Positions 37,503 to 48,762 are shown, numbered from the stretch's first letter. The stretch: 64,000 nt of DNA from Endotrypanum monterogeii (GCA_000333855.2 CM007337.1:205098-269097); one strand, 5' to 3'. Numbers and translations: made by a program. The notes: generated by a model not told the origin, from the letters alone.

Positions 37503-40500
37503 GATTCTCTCACAGCTGTCCTTGACCTCGACTCCCCCCAGCCTCTTTTTTGTGTGTGATCTGGGCAGTGTATAAAGAAGATACACGCGGACGTCACAGA
37601 GGATCCGTGGCGTCACAGATTTTCTCTCGATAGAAGAGGAGGAGAGATGGGGGGGAGCAGCGTAATAAAAAGAGCGATAAAATAAATCTACGCAGCTGAT
37701 CACGGATACGCGAGTGGTGATTTGAGAACGAAGCCTCGAAATGTGAGCAAAACGTTTGGGTTATGATGCGAGAGTGAGCTCAAATGAGGAAGGAGTAGTC
37801 CCAGGAAGGGGAACAAAAGGAGGAAGATATAATATATACAATACTTATTTATACACAGATTGTGCGATTGTCAGATCATTAAAGTTGTGAAGAATACGTG
37901 ATAGGCATTGCCTCCTGACCCTATTACTTCCCTTTTTGTGGCAAAGGCACAAAGGTCGTAGCGTCCGCTAGTTCGATAGCGTAGGTGTGTCCCCCTCCTC
38001 GAGGTCACCGAGAGCAGTGGGAGGCAGCTACGAGAAAAAAAAAAGAAAGAGAGGTAAAGCGATGGGCACAACCACATTTTTTTTTTAATCGGTTTACGCC
38101 CCTTCCCCCCTGTCCTTCACTCACCTCGGCTCCGACCCATCTCCCATGAGCACAACTCACCCCTCTGTGGTGCCCTCAGGTCTACTGCCCTCCCTCTCCC
38201 TTCCCCAATCGCTATCCTCTGCACTGAGGGTACACTCGTCGCTGCCAATCCCTCTCTCTCTATCTGAATAAAGCCGCAGAAATAAATACCGTGATGCATC
38301 ACTCTTCCCAGCCACTTCCTCGTTGGGGCGTTCATATCAGAAAAATATGTACACACATATATATATATGAAAATATATATATATGTGAAAATATTTTTTT
38401 TTAAGTAGAAAAAAAAGATAAATGACCAAAGCGAAGAGGCACAATGTTGAGAGAAACAACACGAAAAGAAGAGAGAATGATGTAAACATGTGGAAGATAA
38501 AATAAATACAGGAAAGGGAAAACGGCGTTCTTCATCCGGGAAGAAGAAAAAAAAAATACAAACTGCTCGAAATAGAAAAGAGTCATTGCATATATACATA
38601 TATATATATTTATTTATATCATTCAAGCGTCGTAAAAGAAGCAAAAAAAAAAAAACAAGAGATGAAAAAAAAAAAAAGAAAGTCAAGACGCTTACGTTGT
38701 CCCCCTCGTAAATACCGAGGGGGGACGAGTGAGAGGGGGTTATGAAGAGAAGTGCACCTGAGCATTGGAGAAAAGGACGGGTGAGGGAGAGAAAAACATA
38801 CAGGGAAAATTTTACACCATGTGAAAAAAAAATAATAATCATAATCATAATCATAATGTAAAAGAGAAGTGAGAACATCCGGAACGATGCTCTTAGGAGG
38901 GGCAAAGGAGAGCAGCCCCACTCACACACAGACACACCAAAGGCATAGGAACACTCCCCGTTATCAATTATTTGTGGGGTAACGGAGTAGATAGATGAAT
39001 GTATTTTATCTATATATATATATATATATATATGTATATGTATAGATAAATGTATGATCATTAAAGGCAAAGACACGCCTGAATACAACAGTGTCTGGGC
39101 TTGGGTCCAAGTCACAAGAAAAACGGAGATTGGGGTAAGAATACAGAAAGAAACCAGAAACAAAAAAGAAAAATGCACCAAGAGATGCACGACACCACTT
39201 CGGAGATGTTATGTACGTGTATGAGCGTCTGTACATGCGACTATGGAAACTGTCGGCACGCCGATCGGCAATGTCGTCTTCATCTCCGCAACCCCTAAGT
39301 GGAGCAGTACACATGGCTGGATACACCAGCGCACATATACGTACACATCGTCAGAAGACAGAAAAGGGTAGGGAGATGGGAGGAAAGGGGGAGGTCATCG
39401 TCTGGGGTGCGTAGAAAAAAGAGGTAATAACCGCCTGGAGAAAAAAAAAATCGAAGCAAAACAGAAACAGAAAAAAAAAGAAACACATATATGTATGCAC
39501 ACTTGAACGAAGTTTTTTTTTTTAATATATACCAAAATCGAATTTTTTTTTTAGCTTTTTTTTTTTTGGTCTGAAGTCGAGACAGTAGAGCTTTGCTCTT
39601 ACGAACCCGTGAGATATATGTGCGGCACCCTTCCACCGCGCGCGCTGCTTTTGTGTGCTTAAGAAGAACAGAATCCACCAAACGCTCTGGAAGCAGGCCC
39701 AGATGTTTTTCTCAACCATCTGCAGCACTGCGTTCGTCTTTAAAACGGGGGAGAGGTGAACGCGTACACGCCGCCGTGGGATACACCGCTGAGGAGGGAA
39801 AGAGGACCCGGCACCACCCACTGTGTGGGGAGGGCCACGCGCCTTTCTATCCCCTTGTCTACGCCCAGCCACAGCTGTTCACCGGGGTCGCGCCTGCACG
39901 CCGTGACGCATCAATACAGATGGCAGCGGTCACGTCGTCCAGACCGCTGCGTGGCAGCAGCCGGCGACGGAGGGTCTGTTGATAGAACCGACATGGTGTG
40001 GGCTGTGCGACCCGCAAAGACCGCACTGCCCACTGGCTCGGGAGCGGGTGTGGACAGAGCTCGCTGCTGAGAGGAGGGTGGCGGCGTTTCTATGTAGCCC
40101 GCCGCCTACACCTGCCACCGCACCGCACGACGAGCCTCTCACAGGAATTAGGGGGTGCTGTGTGGACCATGGCCGATTTCCAGCCATAAGAGACCGAAAA
40201 AAAGGCATCGATGAAGCATCGCACTGTCTACTATAAGACGGACTCTTTTTTTGTTTTCCTCTTCCTACACACAGCCGGGTGACGTTCAAACACCCCCATA
40301 CATACACACACACACAGACATATATATATAGAGATTTCTGGAGCGCATTAGTAGGTTTTCCATACACCTGTAGTTGATAAGACAGCGGATGCCTCACAGA
40401 GAGGGGACGAGGAAGAGGGTGGGAGTCACCAAGTACCCCAGGATAGTCAAGTTGGAGAGCGCGGCCTCTCAAACCGGCAACGCACTGGTGTGAACGGAGA

Positions 40501-40820
40501 AAAAAGGGTACAACAAAACAAAATAGGAAGTGTGTGTGTGTGTGTGTGGTGGGGGGGGGGGGGGCGGGGTCGTTGCAACGTACGAACAAAAAAAAAAGCG
40601 CGAGGAGCTTTACACATAAATTCAGAATTTTGGGTCAAAACGTTCGCCGTTCGCAGCCATCGGCCCTAACCTCCGCGTTATAGTCAACAGAGGAGCCGTA
40701 CATTCCCTGCTAAAGCACCTCGCTGGCAGTGAAACAAGGAGGCAAGGTCTTGACCCCGCTCACCGACTCTCTCCCCCCACCCCACCCCCCAATTACCCCA
40801 CCCCTTCCCTTCGCCTCTTA
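37503..40820. other. Long intergenic region containing repeat copy 1
   Basis: 3.3 kb without a convincing gene. It holds AT-rich and A/T homopolymer sequence at 38320-38860 (TA tracts near 38357-38390 and 38588-38610, a taatca repeat near 38831-38858), a TA tract at 39011-39033, many A/T runs at 39410-39570, the 420 bp repeat at 39747-40166, and GT and G runs at 40529-40564. The upper part is downstream of the beta-propeller gene and should include its 3' UTR. Confidence 0.6.
39747..40166. repeat. 420 bp direct repeat, copy 1
   Basis: Aligns base for base, without gaps, with 42661-43080 in the same orientation. Only two differences were found by eye, both near the right end (a/g and t/c). 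It is moderately GC-rich, complex sequence unlike the surrounding low-complexity spacer. It lies about 650 bp downstream of the stop of the beta-propeller gene, a typical place for SIDER retroposons in Leishmania 3' UTRs, but membership of that family is not proven. An identical 104-codon plus-strand open frame occurs in both copies only because the copies are identical. Confidence 0.9.
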
Positions 40821-41990
40821 TCAATCAAAGCGCATAACCACCACGCCGGTGACAGCGCAACGTGGACCAGACCTATAAATCACCTCTTTTGTCCTCGCTC
40901 TCAAATCACAGCGCCACAGGTGCCCGCAGTCTGTCACATACATGTAATGGCGCAGAGAATCCTTGTTGTCCTTGGGCAGCGACATGCGATCCTCGAGGCT
41001 TGCCGCCCACGCGAGTCCGATCGCCTCGTTGAACCCACTGATCAACATCTCCTTTTCCATAAGCCTCGGCTTGCCCGTTCGGGAGTTGTAAGTCAGGTGA
41101 GCGCGGTTCAGAGAGTTGCCGCCTACCGCGGCATCGCCGCGATCAGTCCAATACAGGCAGCTCTCCTCTGTATCCAACAGCAAGTCGATAGGCTCTGGCA
41201 AATGGTCCAGCAGGGTCACAACTGCCTTTGGGTCGATGACACCCTCACCGAGTGACGTCTTCGCAGCCTCAAGGGAGTGTAGATTGCGGCTCTCGAAGTC
41301 GTAAGAGGCTGCAAGAATCCGACCCCTGCCGCCCTTCGAGGGCCCTTTGATGCTGAAAAATATTTGATTGTGCCTCTCGTCCAATGCGACTCCGACACAG
41401 AAGCGGCACTGATCCTCGATGCTGTTCGGCATTACCGGGAGAGCACAGATCTTCTCCTCCTCAACATCATCAGCGAGGGCTGCCAGCGCGTCTGCGGAGA
41501 GAAGACGCACCACCTCCTTTGTGTCCACATTGTACTTGTTAACCGCGTGCCCTTCCCGATCGCAGAAGAAAAGGGCTCGCCCGTTGCGAGCAAGCGCCAT
41601 CTGCTTCACGGTGGTGATAAGCGGAAGGTCCTTTGGGATATGAACTGCTGCTGTGCCCAGGACTAAATGCTGTGGCGCCCTGACCTCCACTCGTTCCACG
41701 GTCGCATTGCCCCCAAAGAGCGGGGCACAGACGAGAAAACCATCCGCATCGTGCCAGTCTCCGCCATCCCTCTGCCCCGGACACGCCTTCATTGCCCCCA
41801 TATTTCCCCACCACAACACGACATCGCTCGGATTCTTTGACTTGATGTACGTGTTGAGGTCAAGTACGACACCGTCTGGGCAAACACACCCAGTGGTAAA
41901 GAGCGTCTTCTTCTCTGACCCATCACCACGGATGACACTGACGCAGTTATCAGGAGCTTCGAGAAAAACAACAATGTCTTCGTTAGCCAT
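40821..41990 (-). CDS. YWTD/NHL-type beta-propeller protein, unknown function
   Basis: 389 residues from ATG at 41988-41990; a few extra in-frame codons upstream begin MMRGREK but the downstream start is followed by the conserved-looking N-terminus. The sequence is built from repeated short-strand units: ALARNGRALFFCDREG, ALDERHNQIFFSIKG, DTEESCLYWTDRGD and YMYVTDCGHLWRCDLR. The YWTD and related FFCD/YVTD signatures mark LDL-receptor class B or SMP-30-like six-bladed propellers. There is no signal peptide or membrane segment, so a soluble intracellular protein is likely, unlike animal LDL receptors. The gene sits between two ACBP genes and is bracketed by two almost identical 420 bp direct repeats. 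Enzymatic (lactonase-like) or purely binding roles are both possible. Confidence 0.85.
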   Translation of the reverse strand: MANEDIVVFLEAPDNCVSVIRGDGSEKKTLFTTGCVCPDGVVLDLNTYIKSKNPSDVVLWWGNMGAMKACPGQRDGGDWHDADGFLVCAPLFGGNATVERVEVRAPQHLVLGTAAVHIPKDLPLITTVKQMALARNGRALFFCDREGHAVNKYNVDTKEVVRLLSADALAALADDVEEEKICALPVMPNSIEDQCRFCVGVALDERHNQIFFSIKGPSKGGRGRILAASYDFESRNLHSLEAAKTSLGEGVIDPKAVVTLLDHLPEPIDLLLDTEESCLYWTDRGDAAVGGNSLNRAHLTYNSRTGKPRLMEKEMLISGFNEAIGLAWAASLEDRMSLPKDNKDSLRHYMYVTDCGHLWRCDLRARTKEVIYRSGPRCAVTGVVVMRFD

Positions 41991-43245
41991 TTTCTCTCTC
42001 CCTCGCATCAAAAATACACAAACTATATCTTCCTTTGGTATCGAGCACGTATATGTCTGTGTGTGACGGGGGGGGGAGGTTGCAACACGCTTCTATTTCG
42101 GGAAAGGGGGCCGATTGCAACTTCCAAGAACCTGAAGAAGGATAGGGAAGTAAAGAAAACAGACCACTCGAAATATGACTAGGCCGTCAAAGATCCCTGA
42201 TTACCTTACTATAAAGAGCGGTTGTACGATAAAGTGTTAACGTCTTTGGAGGGCTATGAAAATGTATAGCATGTGTCTGTATGTCGTGAGGCACACCAAC
42301 ATCGTTCCGATATGATTCAGAAAAAAAAAATCAAACACATAAAGAGCGGTACGAAAATTTAAATAAGAATAATGTAAAAAAAAAAACAATTGGACAGCAG
42401 ATGAAGGATGAAGTATACATGAAACAAGATGATCAGATAAACAGAGTGCCCGAATCATCAGAAGACATCTTCACAATTGGTATATATATATATATATATA
42501 TATCTTGATCTCTTCGTGCTATTCTGCAGCTAATAAAACACGAATGGGCAGCTCGTCTCTCCATGAAAAACGAAGACAGTATACAACACCGAAGCAGCAA
42601 AATGGGGTACGCATCCCTCTTTATTCCTTCCCCCATTTCCTCCTACCCTGAATACTGGAAGGGGGAGAGGTGAACGCGTACACGCCGCCGTGGGATACAC
42701 CGCTGAGGAGGGAAAGAGGACCCGGCACCACCCACTGTGTGGGGAGGGCCACGCGCCTTTCTATCCCCTTGTCTACGCCCAGCCACAGCTGTTCACCGGG
42801 GTCGCGCCTGCACGCCGTGACGCATCAATACAGATGGCAGCGGTCACGTCGTCCAGACCGCTGCGTGGCAGCAGCCGGCGACGGAGGGTCTGTTGATAGA
42901 ACCGACATGGTGTGGGCTGTGCGACCCGCAAAGACCGCACTGCCCACTGGCTCGGGAGCGGGTGTGGACAGAGCTCGCTGCTGAGAGGAGGGTGGCGGCG
43001 TTTCTGTGTAGCCCGCCGCCTACACCCGCCACCGCACCGCACGACGAGCCTCTCACAGGAATTAGGGGGTGCTGTGTGGAGCGTAGCGTTTTAACTCGTA
43101 TCACAGAAAGATGAACGCGTAAAAGCATACACGCACCCGCACACGCGTACAAACAATGGTGTGTGTGGGGGGTAGCAAAAGGAAAAAAAGGGAATTCGTG
43201 TAATACGCCAGGGCGGAGACAACAGGGGTATGGAGGTGTTTATAC

Positions 43246-43279
<34 letters not shown>

Positions 43280-44053
43280 TATTATATACATTTACATTCC
43301 GAGCCCCAAGGGCAAAAAAAAAAAGGGGGCATAAAAAAAAAAGATGAAAGGGAAAAAAAAAGAGGAGTTCACGCGGAATGAAAAGGAGAGGGGGGAGGGG
43401 AATAAAACCCTTGCAAGTACGTAGTGATAGAACAAGAGGAAGAAAAAGGAAGAAAAAGAAAACGCAATGTGGTGGGAACGAGTTTTTTTTTTTTGGACAG
43501 GCACTGAACAAGAAATTCTTTTTTTTTTTGCTTCGCTTTAAGAGGGGGAGACACGGTTGAGAATCCGTCTTGGTGGTTGAAAAAGAGGTAGAAATAAAGA
43601 GAGAGTTGTAAACACGCCTAGTCGAACATTGTTGTACACAGGTCGCTGGTGTGTGTACAGCTCTCCCCTTTCACTACCCCTCCTCCGCTTACGAACTCGC
43701 TCGCAGGAGTGAGCACAGGACTTGACGGCTGGGCGGAAAACACTTCCTCGCATATGCATCATCGCACCCCCCTCTTTTTCGCATAGCACCGTTTAGCTGT
43801 GACTCGTGATCACCTCTCCCCCCCCCTTTTCCTCGTGTCGTCGTGGCGTTTCCGCTAAGTCCACCACCAACAAACGCGCCAGAAGGCGCACACATCTTCA
43901 ATCATTTCCTCACACAGATGGAGGCGCTGTCTAGGTGGAGACTCCTTGGCCATTATGGGAACCTTTTCTGTCGACCGTCCATATATTTCTGTGGGTGGTG
44001 TCTCCTTCTTGCGCACACGCACTTGGCATGCAGCTCCTTCACACGCGTCGGAC
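41991..44053. other. Intergenic region containing repeat copy 2
   Basis: 2.06 kb without a convincing gene. It holds a G run at 42067-42077, a TA tract at 42479-42502, the 420 bp repeat at 42661-43080, another TA tract at 43244-43275, and A/T homopolymers at 43314-43535. The upper half should be the 3' UTR of the 44054-44344 ACBP gene. Confidence 0.6.
42661..43080. repeat. 420 bp direct repeat, copy 2
   Basis: Second copy of the 39747-40166 repeat, same orientation, start-to-start distance 2914 bp. It lies about 970 bp downstream of the 44054-44344 ACBP stop codon and about 670 bp upstream of the beta-propeller start. The flanks on both sides are unrelated to those of copy 1, so the repeat boundaries are sharp. 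Confidence 0.9.
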
Positions 44054-44344
44054 TCACGCAGGGTTCCACGGATGACCCTTCTCAGCCGTGACAGCCATCA
44101 GTCGCTTCACGTACGCCACCTTGGCATCATCGGAGCTCATGCCCTTACGTGAGTTCCATGCATCCCACTTGGCGCACGCCTCGAGCTGGACCGCCCACGG
44201 CCGCGACTCCTTCACGTCGCCTTCAGTCGCCTGCTTAAACAAAGAGTAGAACTCAAGTTTGGTTTTGTTGTCCAGCTGCACCGGTCCATCCTTGGGGAGG
44301 GAGCGCACGTGCTCCACGGCATGTTCGAAGTGGTCGGCAGACAT
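44054..44344 (-). CDS. ACBP: Acyl-CoA-binding protein (single domain)
   Basis: 96 residues, ATG at 44342-44344 and TGA stop. It is a complete ACBP of normal family length with FYSLFKQATEGDV at 32-44, KWDAWNSRKGM at 59-69 and VAYVK at 76-80, matching the acyl-CoA contact residues. It ends in HPWNPA and has no PTS1, signal peptide or membrane anchor, so it is presumably cytosolic. It is closely related to the SKL-tailed ACBP at 37191: about 64 bp around the KWDAW region are nearly identical at DNA level (44110-44173 against 37268-37331), while the rest has diverged. This points to an old duplication, possibly with local gene conversion. Confidence 0.93.
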   Translation of the reverse strand: MSADHFEHAVEHVRSLPKDGPVQLDNKTKLEFYSLFKQATEGDVKESRPWAVQLEACAKWDAWNSRKGMSSDDAKVAYVKRLMAVTAEKGHPWNPA

Positions 44345-47101
44345 GACTCACGTATACTCAGGTTATGGAAGCTTCGTGTGGGCACTGCTAAGAGCTTTGA
44401 GAAGGTCGAAAAAAAAAAATGAGTGAGCGAATGAAACTGGAAAAAAAATTGGATAACGTTAACGTTCTGGGCAAAAGAGTCATGTACATGCCCATGCCAT
44501 GACGTCGATATCAACACGCATCCGCCCCACCACCAGACACGTATACATGCGCACATAGAATGAACAAATAGAAGAACACGAAATGGATATAATAAAAATA
44601 AAATAGCCGCCGACACAATTCATGACGAGAAGGAAGGGAAAAAAAATGAGGAGAGAAGTGAGCGGAGGTGAGAAATAGCGGAAAAGCAACCAATTGCACA
44701 TGGAGTGCACCGGGGAAAAGAGAGAAGCGAATAATTTGTGAATGAATCGTTCACCAAAATTGCCTACACGTTTCATGTATATATATATGTATATATATAT
44801 ATATAGGTGCATTTTTCTTTTGTAATGGATGCCCCCCCCCTCGTACCAGAGCAGTGCTAATATCCGGGGGTGGCCCCCTTTTTTCGATCCCCCCTCCCCG
44901 ATGGACCGTGCAGCAGGGATAACGCAAGTCTCAGCTGATCGTTGACGGCGAACACACTACCGCTGTACAGAACGGTAGCAGTGGGAAATCCTTGTATGAA
45001 TCGGTTATCTCCCCACGGAAGAGCAGCCCTCATCTCGTGCAGCAACCCCACTACGGTAAAGAAATCGTCCAAGAACCACTGCTCACAGCTGCTCACACCG
45101 CTGCTCCTGGATCCTCTGGTAAAACAAAGCCGTTCTTTTTTTTTTTTGCAAGTGGAGTTACGCACGTAATGACAACGACTTTGGCGAATGATGTCAACCC
45201 CCCCCGCCCCGACGGCAGCGAGCAGAAGAAGGCATGCAGTTGCGGTACGGCACTGATGGAAACACGTTGTCGGTGTTCTCTCCTCAGCGATCACAACCTG
45301 CCGCTGCGACAATGATGTGGGAAACACGTACGTCACAGAATGATGCCTCCTCCCCAATCCAAAAAAAAAAAAGGAAGTGAAGCGTTGCGTGGTTATCGAC
45401 ACATGGGGCACTTCAGCGGTCATTGACTCGACCCTTGCGGAGGCTCAAGGAATCGATACCAGTAAAGTTTTTTCGCTGGGTACACAGCACGCACCCGCGC
45501 ACTTCCCAGCGATGGTCCGAAGCTCCCCCAAAATGACAATGACTCACAGAAAGCAGTGTTGATGTGAGCAAAGGAATGATGCAGCGTAAGTGTATCGGTG
45601 ATGATAACAGACGACTTCCAGATTTGGGGGCACCCCCTGCCAACGAGCGAGCAAGCGATACCAAGTCTACCCACGACCACCAACGACCTCAGAGACTCGC
45701 GCGTACGGCTTTGCAGTGCACACGTTGCGAGTCGAGCGCGCTGCCCACTACCCGTATGCACAACGCCACGGATGCGAAGATCTCCGTAGCCACACAGTCA
45801 GTGGCCAAACAGGCTGATATTTCATCATTTATAACATCATGTCGCGGACTGGGCAGCAGAAGTCACCCCCAATCACGCCCTTCTGTGTCGAGTAGTTTGC
45901 AGGTACTCATATACGCTCCAGAGCCCTGGAAACATTCCCGGATAGCCTCAGCAGCAGGGGGCACTGAGCACACCCAACAGTATCCACCTCCTCAGTAAAG
46001 CCGTGACGAAGTGAGTCTAGAGCGCTGTTGTGGCTCGACGACTGCGGCACAGTACTCAGTCCCCCCTACCCCCCCCCAAAAAAAAAAAACTCGTATACAG
46101 ACAAAAGGGGCTACGATGAGGAAACATACCCACACACGAGATACTCTCTGCTCAGCGTCCCCTCAGCATGACAAGACCGTTATACAAGTGCCTCAAAGAA
46201 GAGACCTCACCGAGTTGATATCGTGTCGACACATTAAAGACTCTACCAGAGAAAGCAGTAGCAGAGGACATTCTCGGGCCACACTAAGACAGACGGAATA
46301 ACATCTGCAGCCCTGAGAAAAAAAAAAATTGTTTAGAAGAATTCTCATGTCGAAGAAAATGCGGGCAGAAGAATCAAAACGTACATGATGATTTTTGTTT
46401 TGTCGATGCTGTATAACTGTTCAGAAACCAGAAACCCTGGCTCGCATTGGTGCCGCGAGCGCCATCATCGGAATTCTAGGAAAGAAAGAGGGAGACTTTT
46501 TTTTTGATTGCCCCCATGCCCCTCTGCTCTGAAGTCTCGATGAGCAACGTGTAATCTCCGTACACACTCGATTTGAGCACACAAAAAGTGAAAAGCGATA
46601 GACAGCCCATTGAAGAAATGCAAAAAAAAAAAAAATTGGGAAAACGAAAGGAGAAAAGTGTGTCAGAGAAAGAGTCGCGCATTGTGATCCTATAAAACGA
46701 GCCTAGTAAAGGAGGTCTGGCCGCGGACTTTCGGCAGTGAAGCCACGCGGTACATTACGCAGAGACGTTGGTGGAGCTACACAGGCAACAACCACTCTCT
46801 TTTTTTCTTTTTTTTTTTCAGGGCATCTTAGAAGCGTGTACTACTCGCGAGGGCCACCCACCTCCAACCGCATGCACCTGGGGTATATCCTCAGGTCAGA
46901 TGATCTAATCTCCAAGGCGCGTTTGAGGGTGATCTCCCTCCTTTCGGTCATCCCCACCATCACCGATGCGGCAAACAAACTTGGGTAGAGGCATCACCGC
47001 CTGCACCAGGAAAAATAAATTGTGTGTGCGTGTGTGTGTGCGCTGTGCGCCACCCTACGTGCCCGGGACCCCTGGGAACTCGCCAAGCCGCAGAAATATG
47101 C
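44345..47101. other. Long intergenic region with an unexplained complex-sequence island
   Basis: 2.76 kb with no gene that can be supported. The first 500 bp and the last 800 bp are AT-rich with homopolymers and a TA tract (44783-44805). Between about 44870 and 46320 the sequence is of mixed composition, unlike ordinary spacer. It includes an open minus-strand frame (44857-45423) that crosses an A run and a T run, and it may be a decayed gene or retroposon. No homology was recognised. Confidence 0.5.
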
Positions 47102-48358
47102 TCATGACTGTTGCTTTCCCTTCCTCTTCTCCTTCTTCTTTTCCGACTTCTTCTCGGATCCACCCTCGCCCTTTGCTGCGATAGGCGAGCTGCTGCTCAT
47201 GAGCTGGGTCAACTCCTTCGCGGCCTTCTGGAAGCGCCGCTCCATGAGAATATCCGGCTCAAATCGCTGCATCCATCCTCGCACCACATCAGCCACCTCA
47301 ACCGCACACTTTTCAGAAAACATGTCCTCGTGACAGTCCGCCGTCTTGATCGCAGCCGGCCTTCGCAGCCTGAAAAACTCCTTGTGGATGGCGACGTCTG
47401 TAGTAGGCCGCTTTGCAGGCACCAGGAGCTGAAGAGGGTGGCACACCTGCGCGAGGTGCCGTACAGGGACGTAGCGATGCTCATCACGAACAAGACCCTC
47501 CTCATGAAAAAGGGAAGCTGAGAAGAGGTACTCCTCGTAGAGAGACCTGTCCAGTTCCGCTGGATACGGAAGAGACGACTCCAGTGAATTCCTCAGCGAC
47601 TCTATGGCAAAAGAAAGCTCAGCTGGCGGTACATTCACATCTTCCTTTGCTTTTGCGATCTCTTCCCGTTGCGTGGCGTTGCGCACGAGCTGCTCCGTCA
47701 CCAGTGGAGTGTCTAGCAAAAGCAGAGACCCAATGCGGTGCGGATATGCAGTGGATGCAGCCATGCGAGCTGCCACCAAGGCACCGTAAGAGTGCGCGAG
47801 TACATGACTCCACTGCACACCCATCGCATCCAGCACGGCACACACATGACGGCAGGACTGCTCCATCACATTGACCTCGCCAAGAGACACTGTCAGAGGG
47901 ATGTAGACAGCACCGTGGTCCCAGGCAAGAGAGGCAAGCATCGCTTGGTACTTCTCTGAAGCCTCCTGACATATATCGAGTACAGTCGTACAAGATTTTT
48001 CCAATCGATCGACGCTGTGGTCAAGGATAATGAGCGGACGTGGGCCAAGTTGATCACCGTAGTACAGTACCGTCTTTGGCATGCTCGATCGATCCTCAGC
48101 GTTTTCCACAGCGTGGAGCTGCCAAGGTTTGAAGGTCAACGTGCGCCACGCTTTAGGCGAGCCCGTTTTCCGCCCCTCACCGTTGGCCGGGGGTGCCGGA
48201 GGTGGTGGTATTCCGTCTGTGCCTCCCTTCACATCCGAGACGCTGCCAGAGGTGAATGCAGTGGTACCTGGCTCAGGAACACCCGCAGGCAGCACCGTTG
48301 CCACGCTGCGGCAAGCAGCGCCGACAGCCGCGCGTCTCATCCACCTCAACGACTGCAT
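47102..48358 (-). CDS. Alpha/beta hydrolase-fold protein, probably mitochondrial
   Basis: 418 residues, ATG at 48356-48358. Residues 1-25 contain four Arg, no acidic residues and many Ala/Ser, typical of a mitochondrial presequence. A Pro/Gly-rich linker follows. The hydrolase core begins near residue 90 and includes PLIILDHSVD, a helix-strand region, and the nucleophile elbow in VLAHSYGALVAARMA near 193. This reads A-H-S-Y-G where most families have G-x-S-x-G. LLLLDTP follows as strand 6. A candidate acid/His region is PLQLLVPAKRPTTD and TADCHEDMF near 340-362, where the His could complete the triad. The tail after residue 400 is Lys/Glu-rich (KKSEKKKEKRKGKQQ). The fold is reasonably clear but the substrate is not. 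A lipase/esterase or a non-catalytic maspardin-like member are both possible. Confidence 0.8.
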   Translation of the reverse strand: MQSLRWMRRAAVGAACRSVATVLPAGVPEPGTTAFTSGSVSDVKGGTDGIPPPPAPPANGEGRKTGSPKAWRTLTFKPWQLHAVENAEDRSSMPKTVLYYGDQLGPRPLIILDHSVDRLEKSCTTVLDICQEASEKYQAMLASLAWDHGAVYIPLTVSLGEVNVMEQSCRHVCAVLDAMGVQWSHVLAHSYGALVAARMAASTAYPHRIGSLLLLDTPLVTEQLVRNATQREEIAKAKEDVNVPPAELSFAIESLRNSLESSLPYPAELDRSLYEEYLFSASLFHEEGLVRDEHRYVPVRHLAQVCHPLQLLVPAKRPTTDVAIHKEFFRLRRPAAIKTADCHEDMFSEKCAVEVADVVRGWMQRFEPDILMERRFQKAAKELTQLMSSSSPIAAKGEGGSEKKSEKKKEKRKGKQQS

Positions 48359-48683
48359 CTGTTTTCCACTCTGCTAATTTCTCCTCTTTTCCTTCGGAAT
48401 TTTTTTTTAAGCCAGGACGAAGTCAGTAGTCTAACAGCCCCCCTCACGGCCTTCTCTCTCCCACACGCACACGCACACACACGTGCGCACCTCCCCCTCC
48501 CCCTCTCCCTTCAGTCTCGTTAACACGGCTGATCCTGCAAACGCGCACTGCGTAGCAAAGAAGCGACAGAGCCTCCGACAGGTACCGAGTTCTTCTCGTG
48601 TCGATATCGTCGTCTGTGGAGAGATCGTAGTAGCCGTTATACTGAATCAGAATATGGCAGTGGTACATGAGATGGAAGAGGGA

Positions 48684-48762
48684 TATTGAAGTAATAATAA
48701 TATTGAAGTAATAATAATATTGAAGTAATAATAATAATATATATATATATATATATATATAA
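48684..48762. repeat. 17-nt tandem repeat plus TA tract
   Basis: Three tandem copies of tattgaagtaataataa, the last extended by further ata units and a TA dinucleotide run. Confidence 0.9.

Noticed and set aside
38117..39190. 357-codon minus-strand open frame in the spacer below the SKL-tailed ACBP
   Set aside because: It translates A/T homopolymers and TA repeats into Phe, Ile and Tyr runs, so it is chance openness of AT-rich DNA rather than a membrane protein.
39756..42984. Identical 104-codon plus-strand ORFs at 39756-40070 and 42670-42984
   Set aside because: They lie wholly inside the 420 bp repeats and are identical only because the repeats are. They are antisense to every real gene, and the peptide has no recognisable features.
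44857..45423. 188-codon minus-strand open frame as a real gene
   Set aside because: It crosses an A run and a T run that give FFFF and KKKK, has no recognisable domain and no good splice signal. Kept only as part of the unexplained island.
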